A stretch of 64,000 nucleotides of DNA from an uncultured Marinobacter sp. GTDB taxonomy: Bacteria > Pseudomonadota > Gammaproteobacteria > Pseudomonadales > Oleiphilaceae. The notes beneath the pieces were generated by a model that did not search any database, was not told the DNA's origin, and saw nothing but the letters and a program-made list of their open reading frames with translations. Shown piece by piece: positions 21,026 to 28,689 of this stretch. The stretch spans positions 1 to 64,000 of the forward strand of contig NZ_CAJXKQ010000015.1 in NCBI RefSeq assembly GCF_913055835.1, written 5' to 3'. The translations under genes and the position numbers were made by a program. Positions within the stretch are counted from its first letter, which is position 1; each line of letters starts with the position of its first letter.

Positions 21026-21579
21026 GGCTGATGGTCTCCCTTGGGGAAGTGGGCCAGAGTATCGGCCAGTGTATTCAGCAGGGCCCTGGCACTGTCATCA
21101 ACGGGTGATGTCGGTGCAGCCGCAACCAGATTGGTGATGATCAGGGTGTCGCGTCCCTGCATGTCGGCGGACTCCGGGTTGTTGGTCATTAGCGTTCGCC
21201 AGCTCAGGGCCAGTTCGATCTGTTCGGCTTCAAGCTCCAGGCCAGCAATGCCGGTACGCAGATTACGGCAGTTGTCGGCGCTGCCGGGCAGCGATTTTCT
21301 CGCACTGCGCAGCGCAACGGTTACACGGTTCCGCCACTCTGTTACCGTAGCGTCCTCGACTCCGGTGAAGACCCTGCCAGAGAGTGCAAGCCAGGCTGCA
21401 CCGAGAATCCGTGTCACGCTCCAGCCCTTATCCTGAAGCGCCAGGCAGCTGTTCTGAACGTCCGGATGTTTCCAGAACGCCAATGCAAAACGCCAAAGCG
21501 GGTTCTCCGGTTCCAAGTCTGCCGGCAATTCCAGCGGCGATGTCGAATAATCCGGGATGGTAGCCGAGCCGACCGACAT
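21022..21579 (-). CDS. TIGR02444/DUF2390 family protein
   Basis: Conserved protein of unknown function, 185 residues from ATG 21579 (GGGAAGG upstream). The family core is visible as NPLWRFALAFWKHPDVQNSCLALQD and further on LAAWLALSGR-like LGAAWLALSGR. An in-frame ATG at 21627 would overlap the start of the divergent ABC-F gene and add 16 residues. Any extension beyond that is antisense to the ABC-F gene and not real. It is likely co-transcribed with the DUF4124 gene that overlaps its end. Confidence 0.8.
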   Translation of the reverse strand: MSVGSATIPDYSTSPLELPADLEPENPLWRFALAFWKHPDVQNSCLALQDKGWSVTRILGAAWLALSGRVFTGVEDATVTEWRNRVTVALRSARKSLPGSADNCRNLRTGIAGLELEAEQIELALSWRTLMTNNPESADMQGRDTLIITNLVAAAPTSPVDDSARALLNTLADTLAHFPKGDHQP

Positions 21580-21625
21580 AGGCGCTGTGCCTTCCCTGAA
21601 CACTATACGTTGATAAAATGAAAAC

Positions 21626-23578
21626 ATGTTAACGATAACCGATCTCAGTTTACAACGGGGCGGCGTCTGGTTGCTAGAATCCGTCGACCTCACCGTGCAG
21701 CCCGGACAGCGTGTCGCGATCGTCGGTGCCAATGGTGCCGGCAAATCCAGTCTTTTCCAGCTCTTGCTGGGCCAGTTGGCCCCTGAGCAGGGAACAGTCT
21801 CCCTGCCCGGCGGTTGCCGCATTGCCCACATGGCACAGGAAGTCGAAGCCACCGACCGCAGTGCCCGGGATTTTGTCCTGGATGGCGATCTGGATCTGCG
21901 CCGCCTGGAAGCGGAGCTTGCCAGGGCGGAAACGGCGGGCGATGACCATGCCATTGCCCGCATACACGGAGAACTGGATGTGCACGAGGCCTGGTCTGCG
22001 GCACGCCGGGCCGAGGCACTGCTACGGGGGCTGGGGTTCAGTGACGAGGACGCCGACCGACCGGTGTCGGCGTTTTCGGGTGGCTGGCGGATCCGGCTTA
22101 ATCTGGCCCAGGCCCTGATGCGACCTTCCGATCTGTTGCTGCTGGATGAGCCTACCAACCACCTGGATCTTGATGCCTGCCTGTGGCTGGAGAATTGGCT
22201 GCGTCGCTATCCCGGGACCCTGCTGTTCATCTCTCACGACCGTGATTTCATGGATAGGGTCGCCACCCATGTGGTGCATTTCGACCGGCGAAAACTGGAG
22301 TTGTATACGGGTAATTACTCAGCCTTTGAAGGTCAGCGCAGTGAGCGTCTGGCCCAGCAGCAGGCCGGTTTCGAACGCCAGCAGGCCAGAATCGCCGAAA
22401 TTCAGCGTTTCATCGACCGGTTCAAGGCCAAGGCCACCAAGGCCCGCCAGGCCCAGAGCCGGGTGAAGGCGCTGGAACGGATGGAACGCATTGCTCCTGC
22501 CCATATCGATTCGCCCTTCAGTTTCGAGTTTCCAGTGGCGGAAAAGGTCTCCAACCCATTGTTGTCGATACGCAATGGCAAGGCGGGCCACGGCAATACC
22601 CCGATCCTCGATGGTATTAACCTGACCCTGCTACCCGGCAGCCGCATTGGCCTGCTGGGTCCCAATGGCGCCGGCAAGTCCACCCTGATGGATGCGCTTC
22701 GCGGTGACAGGACATTGATGTCCGGGGATCGCACCTGCGGAGAGCATCTGGCCATCGGGTATTTTGCCCAGCATCAGCTGGAGTCGCTGGATCTGGATGC
22801 CAGCCCGTTCCTCCACTTGCAGCGGCTGGCGCCCAAAGCGTCAGAGCAGAGTATCCGGAACTTCCTTGGTGGATTTGATTTTCACGGCGATGAGGCCCTG
22901 AGCGCCATTCGCTCATTCTCCGGTGGTGAGAAGGCCCGGGTGGCGCTGGCGGTGATTGCCTGGCAGAAACCGAACCTGCTCCTGCTCGACGAGCCCACCA
23001 ACCACCTGGATCTGGAAATGCGCCAGGCCCTGACCATGGCACTACAGAACTTCGAAGGCGCCATTGTGGTGGTGTCCCACGACCGGCACCTGCTGAGAAA
23101 TACGGTGGACGAGTTCTGGCTGGTCAATGATGGTCGGGTGACGGAATACCAGGGTGATCTGGAGGACTACGAGCGCTGGCTGGCGGACCGCCGGAAAGAC
23201 GATACGGAAGCGCCCAGGCGACAGCCAGCCGGTCAGCAGGCTGCCGAAGAGACTGCCGAGGTGGTGGCGGCAGTGGGAGAGAGTGCCGATGACCGTAAGG
23301 CACGCAAGCGGGCAGAGGCGGCCCTTCGCCAGAAGCTTAGCCCCTATCGCAAGAAGCAGGGTGCCCTGGAAAAGGAAATGGAGCAGCTTCAACAGAGGCT
23401 GTCGGCTCTGGAGGAGCAGCTGTCCGATCCGGGGCTTTATGACGACAGCGGCAAAACACGCCTTAAAGAACTGCTGGCAGAACAGGCCACCGCCACCGCC
23501 CGCCTGGAAGAGGTGGAGGCCCAGTGGCTTGAAGTCAGCGAAGAAGTGGAATCCCTGGAGTCAGAGCTGAGCGGCTGA
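21626..23578 (+). CDS. ABC-F ATPase, YheS-like
   Basis: Soluble tandem ABC protein without membrane domains; ABC-F proteins act on the ribosome. Of 650 residues, the first ABC domain has Walker A GANGAGKS (about 34-41), signature FSGGWRIRL and Walker B LLLLDEPTNHLD. The inter-domain linker (about 225-300) is basic and helical (FKAKATKARQAQSRVKALERM), and the second domain has GPNGAGKS, FSGGEKARVAL and LLLLDEPTNHLD. A charged coiled-coil tail (about 540-650) closes it. The linker and the MLTITDLSLQRGG opening resemble YheS more than Uup or EttA. No clear Shine-Dalgarno precedes ATG 21626. Confidence 0.9.
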   Translation: MLTITDLSLQRGGVWLLESVDLTVQPGQRVAIVGANGAGKSSLFQLLLGQLAPEQGTVSLPGGCRIAHMAQEVEATDRSARDFVLDGDLDLRRLEAELARAETAGDDHAIARIHGELDVHEAWSAARRAEALLRGLGFSDEDADRPVSAFSGGWRIRLNLAQALMRPSDLLLLDEPTNHLDLDACLWLENWLRRYPGTLLFISHDRDFMDRVATHVVHFDRRKLELYTGNYSAFEGQRSERLAQQQAGFERQQARIAEIQRFIDRFKAKATKARQAQSRVKALERMERIAPAHIDSPFSFEFPVAEKVSNPLLSIRNGKAGHGNTPILDGINLTLLPGSRIGLLGPNGAGKSTLMDALRGDRTLMSGDRTCGEHLAIGYFAQHQLESLDLDASPFLHLQRLAPKASEQSIRNFLGGFDFHGDEALSAIRSFSGGEKARVALAVIAWQKPNLLLLDEPTNHLDLEMRQALTMALQNFEGAIVVVSHDRHLLRNTVDEFWLVNDGRVTEYQGDLEDYERWLADRRKDDTEAPRRQPAGQQAAEETAEVVAAVGESADDRKARKRAEAALRQKLSPYRKKQGALEKEMEQLQQRLSALEEQLSDPGLYDDSGKTRLKELLAEQATATARLEEVEAQWLEVSEEVESLESELSG

Positions 23579-23584
23579 ATGCCA

Positions 23585-25111
23585 TCAGCCGCCGTTCAGT
23601 TCCAGAACGAAATCCTGTTTGGCGAGATAATCCCGCTCGTTTTCCAGGTCGGCCAGGGTCAGTGGTCTGTCATCCAGCCAGCCCGCCGGAAACTCCAGCA
23701 CCAGCTTGTCTTTATGGGCGGTCAGGATGAAATCCGGAGGTGATTCCATATTGCGTGGGTGTTGAATCAGAACCGCCAGGCGAACCAATACGCACAGGTA
23801 ACGCAGCCTTGCGATGTCTTCCGGATCCAGCCCCTCGAAAATAGCGGAAGCGAATTTGCGTCGGTGGCCGCGCACCAGTGTGGCGAGGTCCCGCTGGAAC
23901 TGTTGGGTAAAGCCGGGCAGGTCCGAGTATCGCAACAGGTAGGCGCCGTGTTTGTGATACTGGCTGTGGGATATGGTCAGCCCGATCTCGTGCAGGCGGC
24001 ACGCCCAGCGCAGGACCTCTTCATCTGCTGCCGTGTTCAGCCCCCAGGCATCGGCCACCTGCTGCCAGGCGGCCACGGCCGTTTCCTCAACGGCGGCGCC
24101 GTGTTCCTGGTCCACATGGTACCGCTCCTGCAGGGCGGAAATGGTCCGCTCACGGACGTCCTCGTGCTGGATTCGCCCGACAATGTCGTAGAGCAAGCCT
24201 TCTCGCAGGGCGCCGTCTGCGAACGACATGTCCCGGATGCCCAATGACTGGAATGCCCCCATCAGGATGGCGAATCCGGCCGGGAAAATGCTCTGGCGAT
24301 CCGAGCGAACACCCAGGTCTCCCAGTTTTTCTGTTTTACCCATATCCACCAGGCGCTTGCGAAGCTCCTGCATGGCGGCGAGGGTGATGGTGCCATCGGT
24401 AATTTTCAGGGTTGCCAGGACGCTTGCAATGGCCTTGATCGAGCCGGATGAGCCCACCGCGCTCTGCCAACCCACCGAACGGTAGTGCTGGCGGATATTG
24501 AGCAGTTCCTGCTCGGCATGGGTCACCGCCTTGTCCATCTGGCGCCTGGTTATCTTGCCGTCCGGGAAATAGCGGTTCCGGAAGGAAACACAGCCCATGT
24601 GCAGGCTCTCAAGCTCCTGGGGTTCGAACCGCTGGCCGATGATAAACTCGGTGCTGCCGCCACCAATATCGATGACCAGTCGCCGGCCGATATCGTCAGA
24701 CAGGGTATGGGAAACGCCCAGGTAGATCAGGCGTGCCTCTTCGCGGCCTGCGATAATCTCTACCGGGTAGCCCAGTACTTCTTCCGCCCGGGTCATGAAC
24801 TGGTGAGCATTGCGCGCCACGCGAAGCGCGTTGGTGCCAACAATCTGCACCGCTTCCGGCGGCATGCCCTTCAGCCGTTGTGCGAAGCGCCCCAGGCAGG
24901 CCAGGGCCCGCTCCTGGGCATCTTCGGTCAGCCGGTTATACTGATCCAGCCCGGCCCCGAGCTGCACCTTCTCTCCCATCTTCTCGAGGGTCCGGATTTC
25001 CCCATGCACGAGTCGGGCAACCACCATGTGGAAGCTGTTCGAGCCCATGTCGATGGCTGCCAGCACCTCGGGTGAGGAAGCAGCGTTTTCGGCGGTGGAT
25101 GCGGCCGTCAC
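23585..25111 (-). CDS. ppx: Exopolyphosphatase Ppx
   Basis: Hydrolyses terminal phosphates from polyphosphate; Ppx/GppA family. The 508 residues include the actin-like ATPase phosphate loop AAIDMGSNSFHMVVA (about 18-32), a second loop VIDIGGGSTEFI (about 145-156), and a C-terminal HD-like helical region (ACRLHEIG, HKHGAYLL). The start is GTG 25111 with AAGGA upstream. A promoter on the same strand is at 25147-25176. The gene faces away from trxA. GppA (pppGpp hydrolase) is the main alternative, but position next to trxA-rho supports Ppx as in Pseudomonas. Confidence 0.9.
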   Translation of the reverse strand: MTAASTAENAASSPEVLAAIDMGSNSFHMVVARLVHGEIRTLEKMGEKVQLGAGLDQYNRLTEDAQERALACLGRFAQRLKGMPPEAVQIVGTNALRVARNAHQFMTRAEEVLGYPVEIIAGREEARLIYLGVSHTLSDDIGRRLVIDIGGGSTEFIIGQRFEPQELESLHMGCVSFRNRYFPDGKITRRQMDKAVTHAEQELLNIRQHYRSVGWQSAVGSSGSIKAIASVLATLKITDGTITLAAMQELRKRLVDMGKTEKLGDLGVRSDRQSIFPAGFAILMGAFQSLGIRDMSFADGALREGLLYDIVGRIQHEDVRERTISALQERYHVDQEHGAAVEETAVAAWQQVADAWGLNTAADEEVLRWACRLHEIGLTISHSQYHKHGAYLLRYSDLPGFTQQFQRDLATLVRGHRRKFASAIFEGLDPEDIARLRYLCVLVRLAVLIQHPRNMESPPDFILTAHKDKLVLEFPAGWLDDRPLTLADLENERDYLAKQDFVLELNGG

Positions 25112-25146
25112 GTGGTCGGAATCCTTTTGAGATGAACGTGCCGGGT

Positions 25147-25176
25147 ACTATAAGCGAAATCCCTCAGGCCTGTCAG
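25147..25176 (-). promoter_or_regulatory. Promoter for ppx
   Basis: On the minus strand CTGACA (25171-25176) and TATAGT (25147-25152) are separated by 18 bases, a good sigma-70 match about 35 bases before the GTG start. The remaining ppx-trxA gap (to 25401) shows only TTGACC at about 25197 without a matching -10. Confidence 0.6.
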
Positions 25177-25401
25177 TAACCGGAAAACCGCCTATTTGAC
25201 CCGGGTCAGGCGTGTATCGGTTCATACCGCTTCACATCCGGCGGATCAATCGCGTAAAGTATGGCGTACCGTGATTTGGGTGAAAGGCTGCCTGCAAACC
25301 TGGTCAGCCTTCAACGTCAGTCAACAGCACCTGCGCCCGGTAGGGTGATCTCCCCGGGAAATGCCGTTGTGCAGCAGTAGTGCATGAATCAGGAAAAGGT
25401 A

Positions 25402-25728
25402 ATGAGCGGAAATATCGTAAATGTAACCGACGCTTCTTTTGAGCAGGATGTACTTCAGTCCGACGTTCCCGTGCTGGTGGACTACTGGGCTGAGTGGTGC
25501 GGTCCCTGCAAGATGATTGCGCCGGTGCTTGAAGAAATTGCCGATGAATACGACGGCAAGCTGAAAGTCTGCAAGCTCAACATTGACGAAAACGAGCAGA
25601 CCCCGCCGAAGTTCAACATCCGTGGCATCCCCACTCTGATGCTGTTCAAGAACGGCAATGTGGACGCCACCAAAGTCGGCGCACTTTCCAAATCCCAGCT
25701 GGCGGCCTTCCTGGACAGCAATCTCTGA
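25402..25728 (+). CDS. trxA: Thioredoxin 1
   Basis: General cytoplasmic disulfide reductase, 108 residues. The active site is WCGPC with cysteines 33 and 36; cis-proline is in RGIPTLMLF. The sequence is very close in layout to E. coli TrxA (ALSKSQL...FLDSNL end). I chose ATG 25402 because the protein then aligns with TrxA and AGGAAAAGG precedes it; an in-frame ATG at 25384 would add six residues. In E. coli and Pseudomonas trxA lies directly upstream of rho; here a reversed molybdopterin cluster separates them. Confidence 0.95.
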   Translation: MSGNIVNVTDASFEQDVLQSDVPVLVDYWAEWCGPCKMIAPVLEEIADEYDGKLKVCKLNIDENEQTPPKFNIRGIPTLMLFKNGNVDATKVGALSKSQLAAFLDSNL

Positions 25729-25746
25729 TTGCAGTCGGGTCACCGG

Positions 25747-25784
25747 AAACCGCCCCTGAGCCGAGGCTCCCGGGCGGTTTTTTT
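25747..25784. terminator. Intrinsic terminator between trxA and moaE
   Basis: Stem AACCGCCC/GGGCGGTT with an inner GAGCC/GGCTC stem, followed by seven T residues after trxA. It lies 9 bases from the convergent moaE stop. Confidence 0.88.
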
Positions 25785-25792
25785 ATGGCCGG

Positions 25793-26239
25793 TTAGTTCC
25801 AGTCTTCGGAGCGGGCCAGGTCGGATTCTTTCTGTTCCACCCAGTGCTCGCCGCCCGAGGTAATCTCCTTTTTCCAGAATGGGGCCGAGGTTTTCAGGGC
25901 ATCCATGATGAACTCACAGGCCGCGAACGCGTCCCCCCGGTGAGCGCTACACACCCCCACGAAGACAATCTGGTCGCAAAGCGCCAGCCGCCCCACCCGG
26001 TGGATAACCCTTGCCTTGCGCACATCCCAGCGTTCCGAGGCCTCATCAATAAGCCCCTGGATGACCTGTTCCGTCATCCCGGGGTAGTGTTCAAGGTACA
26101 GCCCCGAGACGCCTTGCAGGTCGCCGTTGTCCCGTACCAGTCCGGTAAAGGTTGCAATGGCGCCGGTGCCGGCACCGCTGTCTCGAAGGGCCGCGTATTC
26201 AGCGGCAACATCAAAATCCTCAGCCTGGACCGAAATCAT
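25793..26239 (-). CDS. moaE: Molybdopterin synthase catalytic subunit MoaE
   Basis: Large subunit of molybdopterin synthase; adds dithiolene sulfur to cPMP using MoaD thiocarboxylate. 148 residues from ATG 26239, which has GGAGG 5 bases upstream; the longer frame start is not supported. Family blocks: GAIATFTGLVRD, LYLEHYPGM, RVGRLALCDQIVFVGVCSAHR, and the catalytic lysine region APFWKKEITSGGEHWVEQ. The start is one base after the moaD stop, so the two subunits are made together. Confidence 0.95.
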   Translation of the reverse strand: MISVQAEDFDVAAEYAALRDSGAGTGAIATFTGLVRDNGDLQGVSGLYLEHYPGMTEQVIQGLIDEASERWDVRKARVIHRVGRLALCDQIVFVGVCSAHRGDAFAACEFIMDALKTSAPFWKKEITSGGEHWVEQKESDLARSEDWN

Positions 26240-26240
26240 C

Positions 26241-26501
26241 TCAACCTCCGGTGACGGGCGGGAAAAAGGCCAGCTCATCGCCGGCTTTTACCTCGAAACC
26301 CGGTTTCGCCATGGCCTGGTTGATTGCGATCATCACGGGCTGGTCGCCCTGCAACTGGCTCCAGGGCCCGCCCTTATCCGCCAGCTCTGCCAGCACATCG
26401 CCCGCTGTCAGGCCGGGCCTGGCTTCGATAGCCAGTTGTTCGGTTTTCAGCTCCTCGCGCAGGCGGGCGAAGAAACGCACCGTAATCGTGTTATCACTCA
26501 T
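26241..26501 (-). CDS. moaD: Molybdopterin synthase sulfur carrier MoaD
   Basis: Ubiquitin-like small subunit that carries sulfur as a C-terminal thiocarboxylate. 86 residues from ATG 26501, ending in the required Gly-Gly (FFPPVTGG). The beta-grasp opening is ITVRFFARLREEL. It begins two bases after the moeA stop and ends next to moaE, a tight operon. Confidence 0.94.
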   Translation of the reverse strand: MSDNTITVRFFARLREELKTEQLAIEARPGLTAGDVLAELADKGGPWSQLQGDQPVMIAINQAMAKPGFEVKAGDELAFFPPVTGG

Positions 26502-26503
26502 GG

Positions 26504-27718
26504 TCAGCTCAACAGTTCCGCAAACGAGTAGTAGGTTAGCAGGTCGCCGGGACTTACCGTGGTATTTTCGGGTACCACGGCCAGGCCGTCCGCCCAACAG
26601 GTAGAGCTCAGGATGCCGGAGCTCTGATTGGAGAAGGCGGCCACCACCGGCTCCGATCCGCGGGTTTCTTTCCGGGCCCGGACAAATTCCCGGCGCACCG
26701 ACGCCGAGGAAATGGCAAAGTCGGCTGGTATCCGCTCACCGGAGAGGGCTTTGGGATTCCGCCCCTGCCGTTTCCGGATATAGGGCATGCCCACCATCAG
26801 GAAGGTCACCAGTACAGACCCAGGGTTTCCGGGCAATCCCAGTACCGGCGTGCCACCGATGGCGCCAAAAGCCACAGGTTTCCCGGGTTTGATCGCCATT
26901 TTCCAGAGCGACAGGCTGCCGTACTCCTCCAGCACCGCGCGCACGTGATCCTCCTCACCCACGGATACGCCACCGCTGGTGATAATCAGGTCGGCGGATT
27001 CTGCCGCACGCAGAAGCGTTTCCCGGGTCGCCTCGCGCTTGTCCCGCAGAGTCTCGCACAGTACCACCTCGCAGCCCGCTTCGGAGAGCAGTCCCATCAG
27101 GGTAAAGCGATTGCTGTTGTAGATCTGTCCGGGCCCGAGTGGCGTGCCAGGATCCACAAGCTCATCGCCGGTCGAGAGGATGGCAACTCTCAGCCTTGCC
27201 AGAACAGCAACCCGCGCAACTCCCATGGAAGCCAGCAGCCCCATCTCGTTGGGGCGCACCTGTGTGCCTTTTTTCAGGGCCAGCTCGCCCCGTGTCAGAT
27301 CCTGGCCCCGGCGTCGGATATTCTGGCCCTGGTCTACCTCTGCCTGCACAAGGATGCCGGCGTCGGTCACTTCCACCCTCTCCTGCATGACCACCGAATC
27401 GGCACCCTCGGGAATCTCCGAGCCGGTAAAAATGCGTGCAGCTGTACCGGGTTTGAGGGGCTCTGGCGCTGCACCGGCCGGAATCCGTGCCGACACGGGT
27501 ACAGGCTGGTCGCCATGAAGATCCTGTTTGCGCAGGGCGTAGCCGTCCACCGCACTGTTGTCTGCTGGCGGCACATCGGCCGGCACATAGTGGTTCTCGG
27601 CAAGAACCCGGCCCAGTGCGTCGGCAAGGGCCACGGTTTCAATCTGCGCTACCACCGGGGCCTCTGACAACAGGTGGTCCAGGGCATCTTCCAGTGGCGT
27701 GAGGTTTGGGTTTGCCAT
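26504..27718 (-). CDS. moeA: Molybdopterin molybdenumtransferase MoeA
   Basis: Inserts molybdate into adenylylated molybdopterin to finish the cofactor. 404 residues from ATG 27718 (MANPNLTPLEDAL), with GGAG 10 bases upstream; the longer frame start lies beside the moaB stop and is less likely. Visible blocks are DNSAVDGYAL, GSEIPEGADSVVMQE, ILSTGDELVDPG, ITSGGVSVGEEDHV and LGLPGNPGSVLVTF, all standard for MoeA. It lies 34 bases after moaB. Confidence 0.95.
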   Translation of the reverse strand: MANPNLTPLEDALDHLLSEAPVVAQIETVALADALGRVLAENHYVPADVPPADNSAVDGYALRKQDLHGDQPVPVSARIPAGAAPEPLKPGTAARIFTGSEIPEGADSVVMQERVEVTDAGILVQAEVDQGQNIRRRGQDLTRGELALKKGTQVRPNEMGLLASMGVARVAVLARLRVAILSTGDELVDPGTPLGPGQIYNSNRFTLMGLLSEAGCEVVLCETLRDKREATRETLLRAAESADLIITSGGVSVGEEDHVRAVLEEYGSLSLWKMAIKPGKPVAFGAIGGTPVLGLPGNPGSVLVTFLMVGMPYIRKRQGRNPKALSGERIPADFAISSASVRREFVRARKETRGSEPVVAAFSNQSSGILSSTCWADGLAVVPENTTVSPGDLLTYYSFAELLS

Positions 27719-27752
27719 CAAATCCGAACTCCGATCAGGGTGTCTTCTCGCC

Positions 27753-28325
27753 TCAGCGCTTGGCGCGCTGTCCAATCACTTCGTTGAGTCGCTGCATGGG
27801 CTTTTCCGGTTTGCGAAGGACCAGCCCCGAGAAGTTACACGGTGTATGACGACTGTCCAACTGGCTGAGGAGAATGCCTTCCCATCCGGTCCGGCAGGCA
27901 CCGGTTGAGCCGGGCAGGCAGAAAATGACCGTATGGTTTGCCATGCCCGCCATCGCCCGTGACTGGACCGTTGATGATCCGATCTCGGCGGCAGACAGAC
28001 GGCGGAATTCCTCGCCGAAGCCCTCTACGGTTTTGTCCAGCAACGGCCTGATTGCCTCCGGTGTGCTGTCCCGTTCAAGCAGGCCGGTGCCACCGGTAAT
28101 GATCACGACATGCACCTGGGAATCGGCGATCCAGTTCGATACCAGTGCCCGCACCAGATACACGTCGTCAGGCAGAATCCGGCGGGCAACGAGGTTGTGG
28201 CCAGTCGCAACCACGCTGTCCTCCAGGTATTGCCCGGACGTGTCCTGTTCAGGCCCACGGGTATCGGATACGGTCAGCAGGGCAACGTTGAGGGGTTTCA
28301 TTTCGGTACTGGGTATACTGCTCAT
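27753..28325 (-). CDS. moaB: Molybdenum cofactor biosynthesis protein MoaB
   Basis: MogA/MoaB fold protein that probably adenylylates molybdopterin before MoeA acts. 190 residues. Key blocks are LLTVSDTRGPEQDTSG, IITGGTGLLERDSTPEAI and FCLPGSTGACRTGWEGIL. It leads the moaB-moeA-moaD-moaE cluster; moaA, moaC and mobA are absent from the window. The Shine-Dalgarno GGGAG lies 7 bases before the ATG and can be paired by an upstream CUCCC (see leader feature). Confidence 0.93.
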   Translation of the reverse strand: MSSIPSTEMKPLNVALLTVSDTRGPEQDTSGQYLEDSVVATGHNLVARRILPDDVYLVRALVSNWIADSQVHVVIITGGTGLLERDSTPEAIRPLLDKTVEGFGEEFRRLSAAEIGSSTVQSRAMAGMANHTVIFCLPGSTGACRTGWEGILLSQLDSRHTPCNFSGLVLRKPEKPMQRLNEVIGQRAKR

Positions 28326-28326
28326 G

Positions 28327-28406
28327 GATGGGCTCCCGAATCCTGGAAAAATGGTTATACGCCAGTATCGCCATCACGGGCTTCCAATGGAAGGGAGTAA
28401 CCCATC
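28327..28406 (-). promoter_or_regulatory. Structured moaB leader that can hide the ribosome binding site
   Basis: In minus-strand RNA the segment complementary to 28393-28406 (GAUGGG, 3-base bulge, CUCCC) can pair with the segment complementary to 28327-28337 (GGGAG CCCAUC), giving 11 base pairs around a 55-base interior that holds a UUCC-AUU-GGAA hairpin. The GGGAG in the stem is the moaB Shine-Dalgarno. A riboswitch or translational switch is possible. I see no clear minus-strand promoter above it. Confidence 0.45.
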
Positions 28407-28474
28407 AGGGGGAGGCGCCACAGGCCGGTTGTGGCTGGTTTGGCGTGAAATTGTCGTTAATTTGTGCAGTGCAC

Positions 28475-28689
28475 TTGACATTCGCCAGTCAGGTGGCCGA
28501 TGATCCTCCTTGCCCGGCGAACGGTTGTTCCCACTCTCTGGCTTCAGTACCTTAATTCCGGACTCCATCTACACCGGTTGCTCCAACTGGCCAGCACCAA
28601 GCTCAGTGTTTTTTTACGATCAATACGTTCAGGGGCGCCCCTGTCATTCCAATACTCGTTTACTTCCATTCCTGAAAATCCAACAAACT
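28475..28689 (+). promoter_or_regulatory. Promoter and long leader of rho
   Basis: TTGACA (28475-28480) and GATGAT (28499-28504), 18 bases apart, form the best promoter in the 364-base gap between moaB and rho. Transcription from here gives a leader of about 180 bases that is C-rich and G-poor in its first half, with a possible CCGGTTG/CAACTGG hairpin (G-T allowed) and a run of seven T at 28610-28616. E. coli rho is autoregulated by attenuation in its leader, so a similar arrangement is plausible. Confidence 0.5.

Noticed and set aside
21628..22158. Long extension of the TIGR02444-type frame
   Set aside because: It is antisense to the ABC-F gene with Ser/Arg-rich composition typical of a shadow frame.
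25131..25178. 15-codon ATG frame in the ppx-trxA gap
   Set aside because: It overlaps the ppx promoter, lacks a Shine-Dalgarno, and has no terminator or conserved feature.
28510..28689. 60-residue N-terminal extension of Rho
   Set aside because: Rho proteins start at MNLTELK; the extension is in the leader and has no family match.
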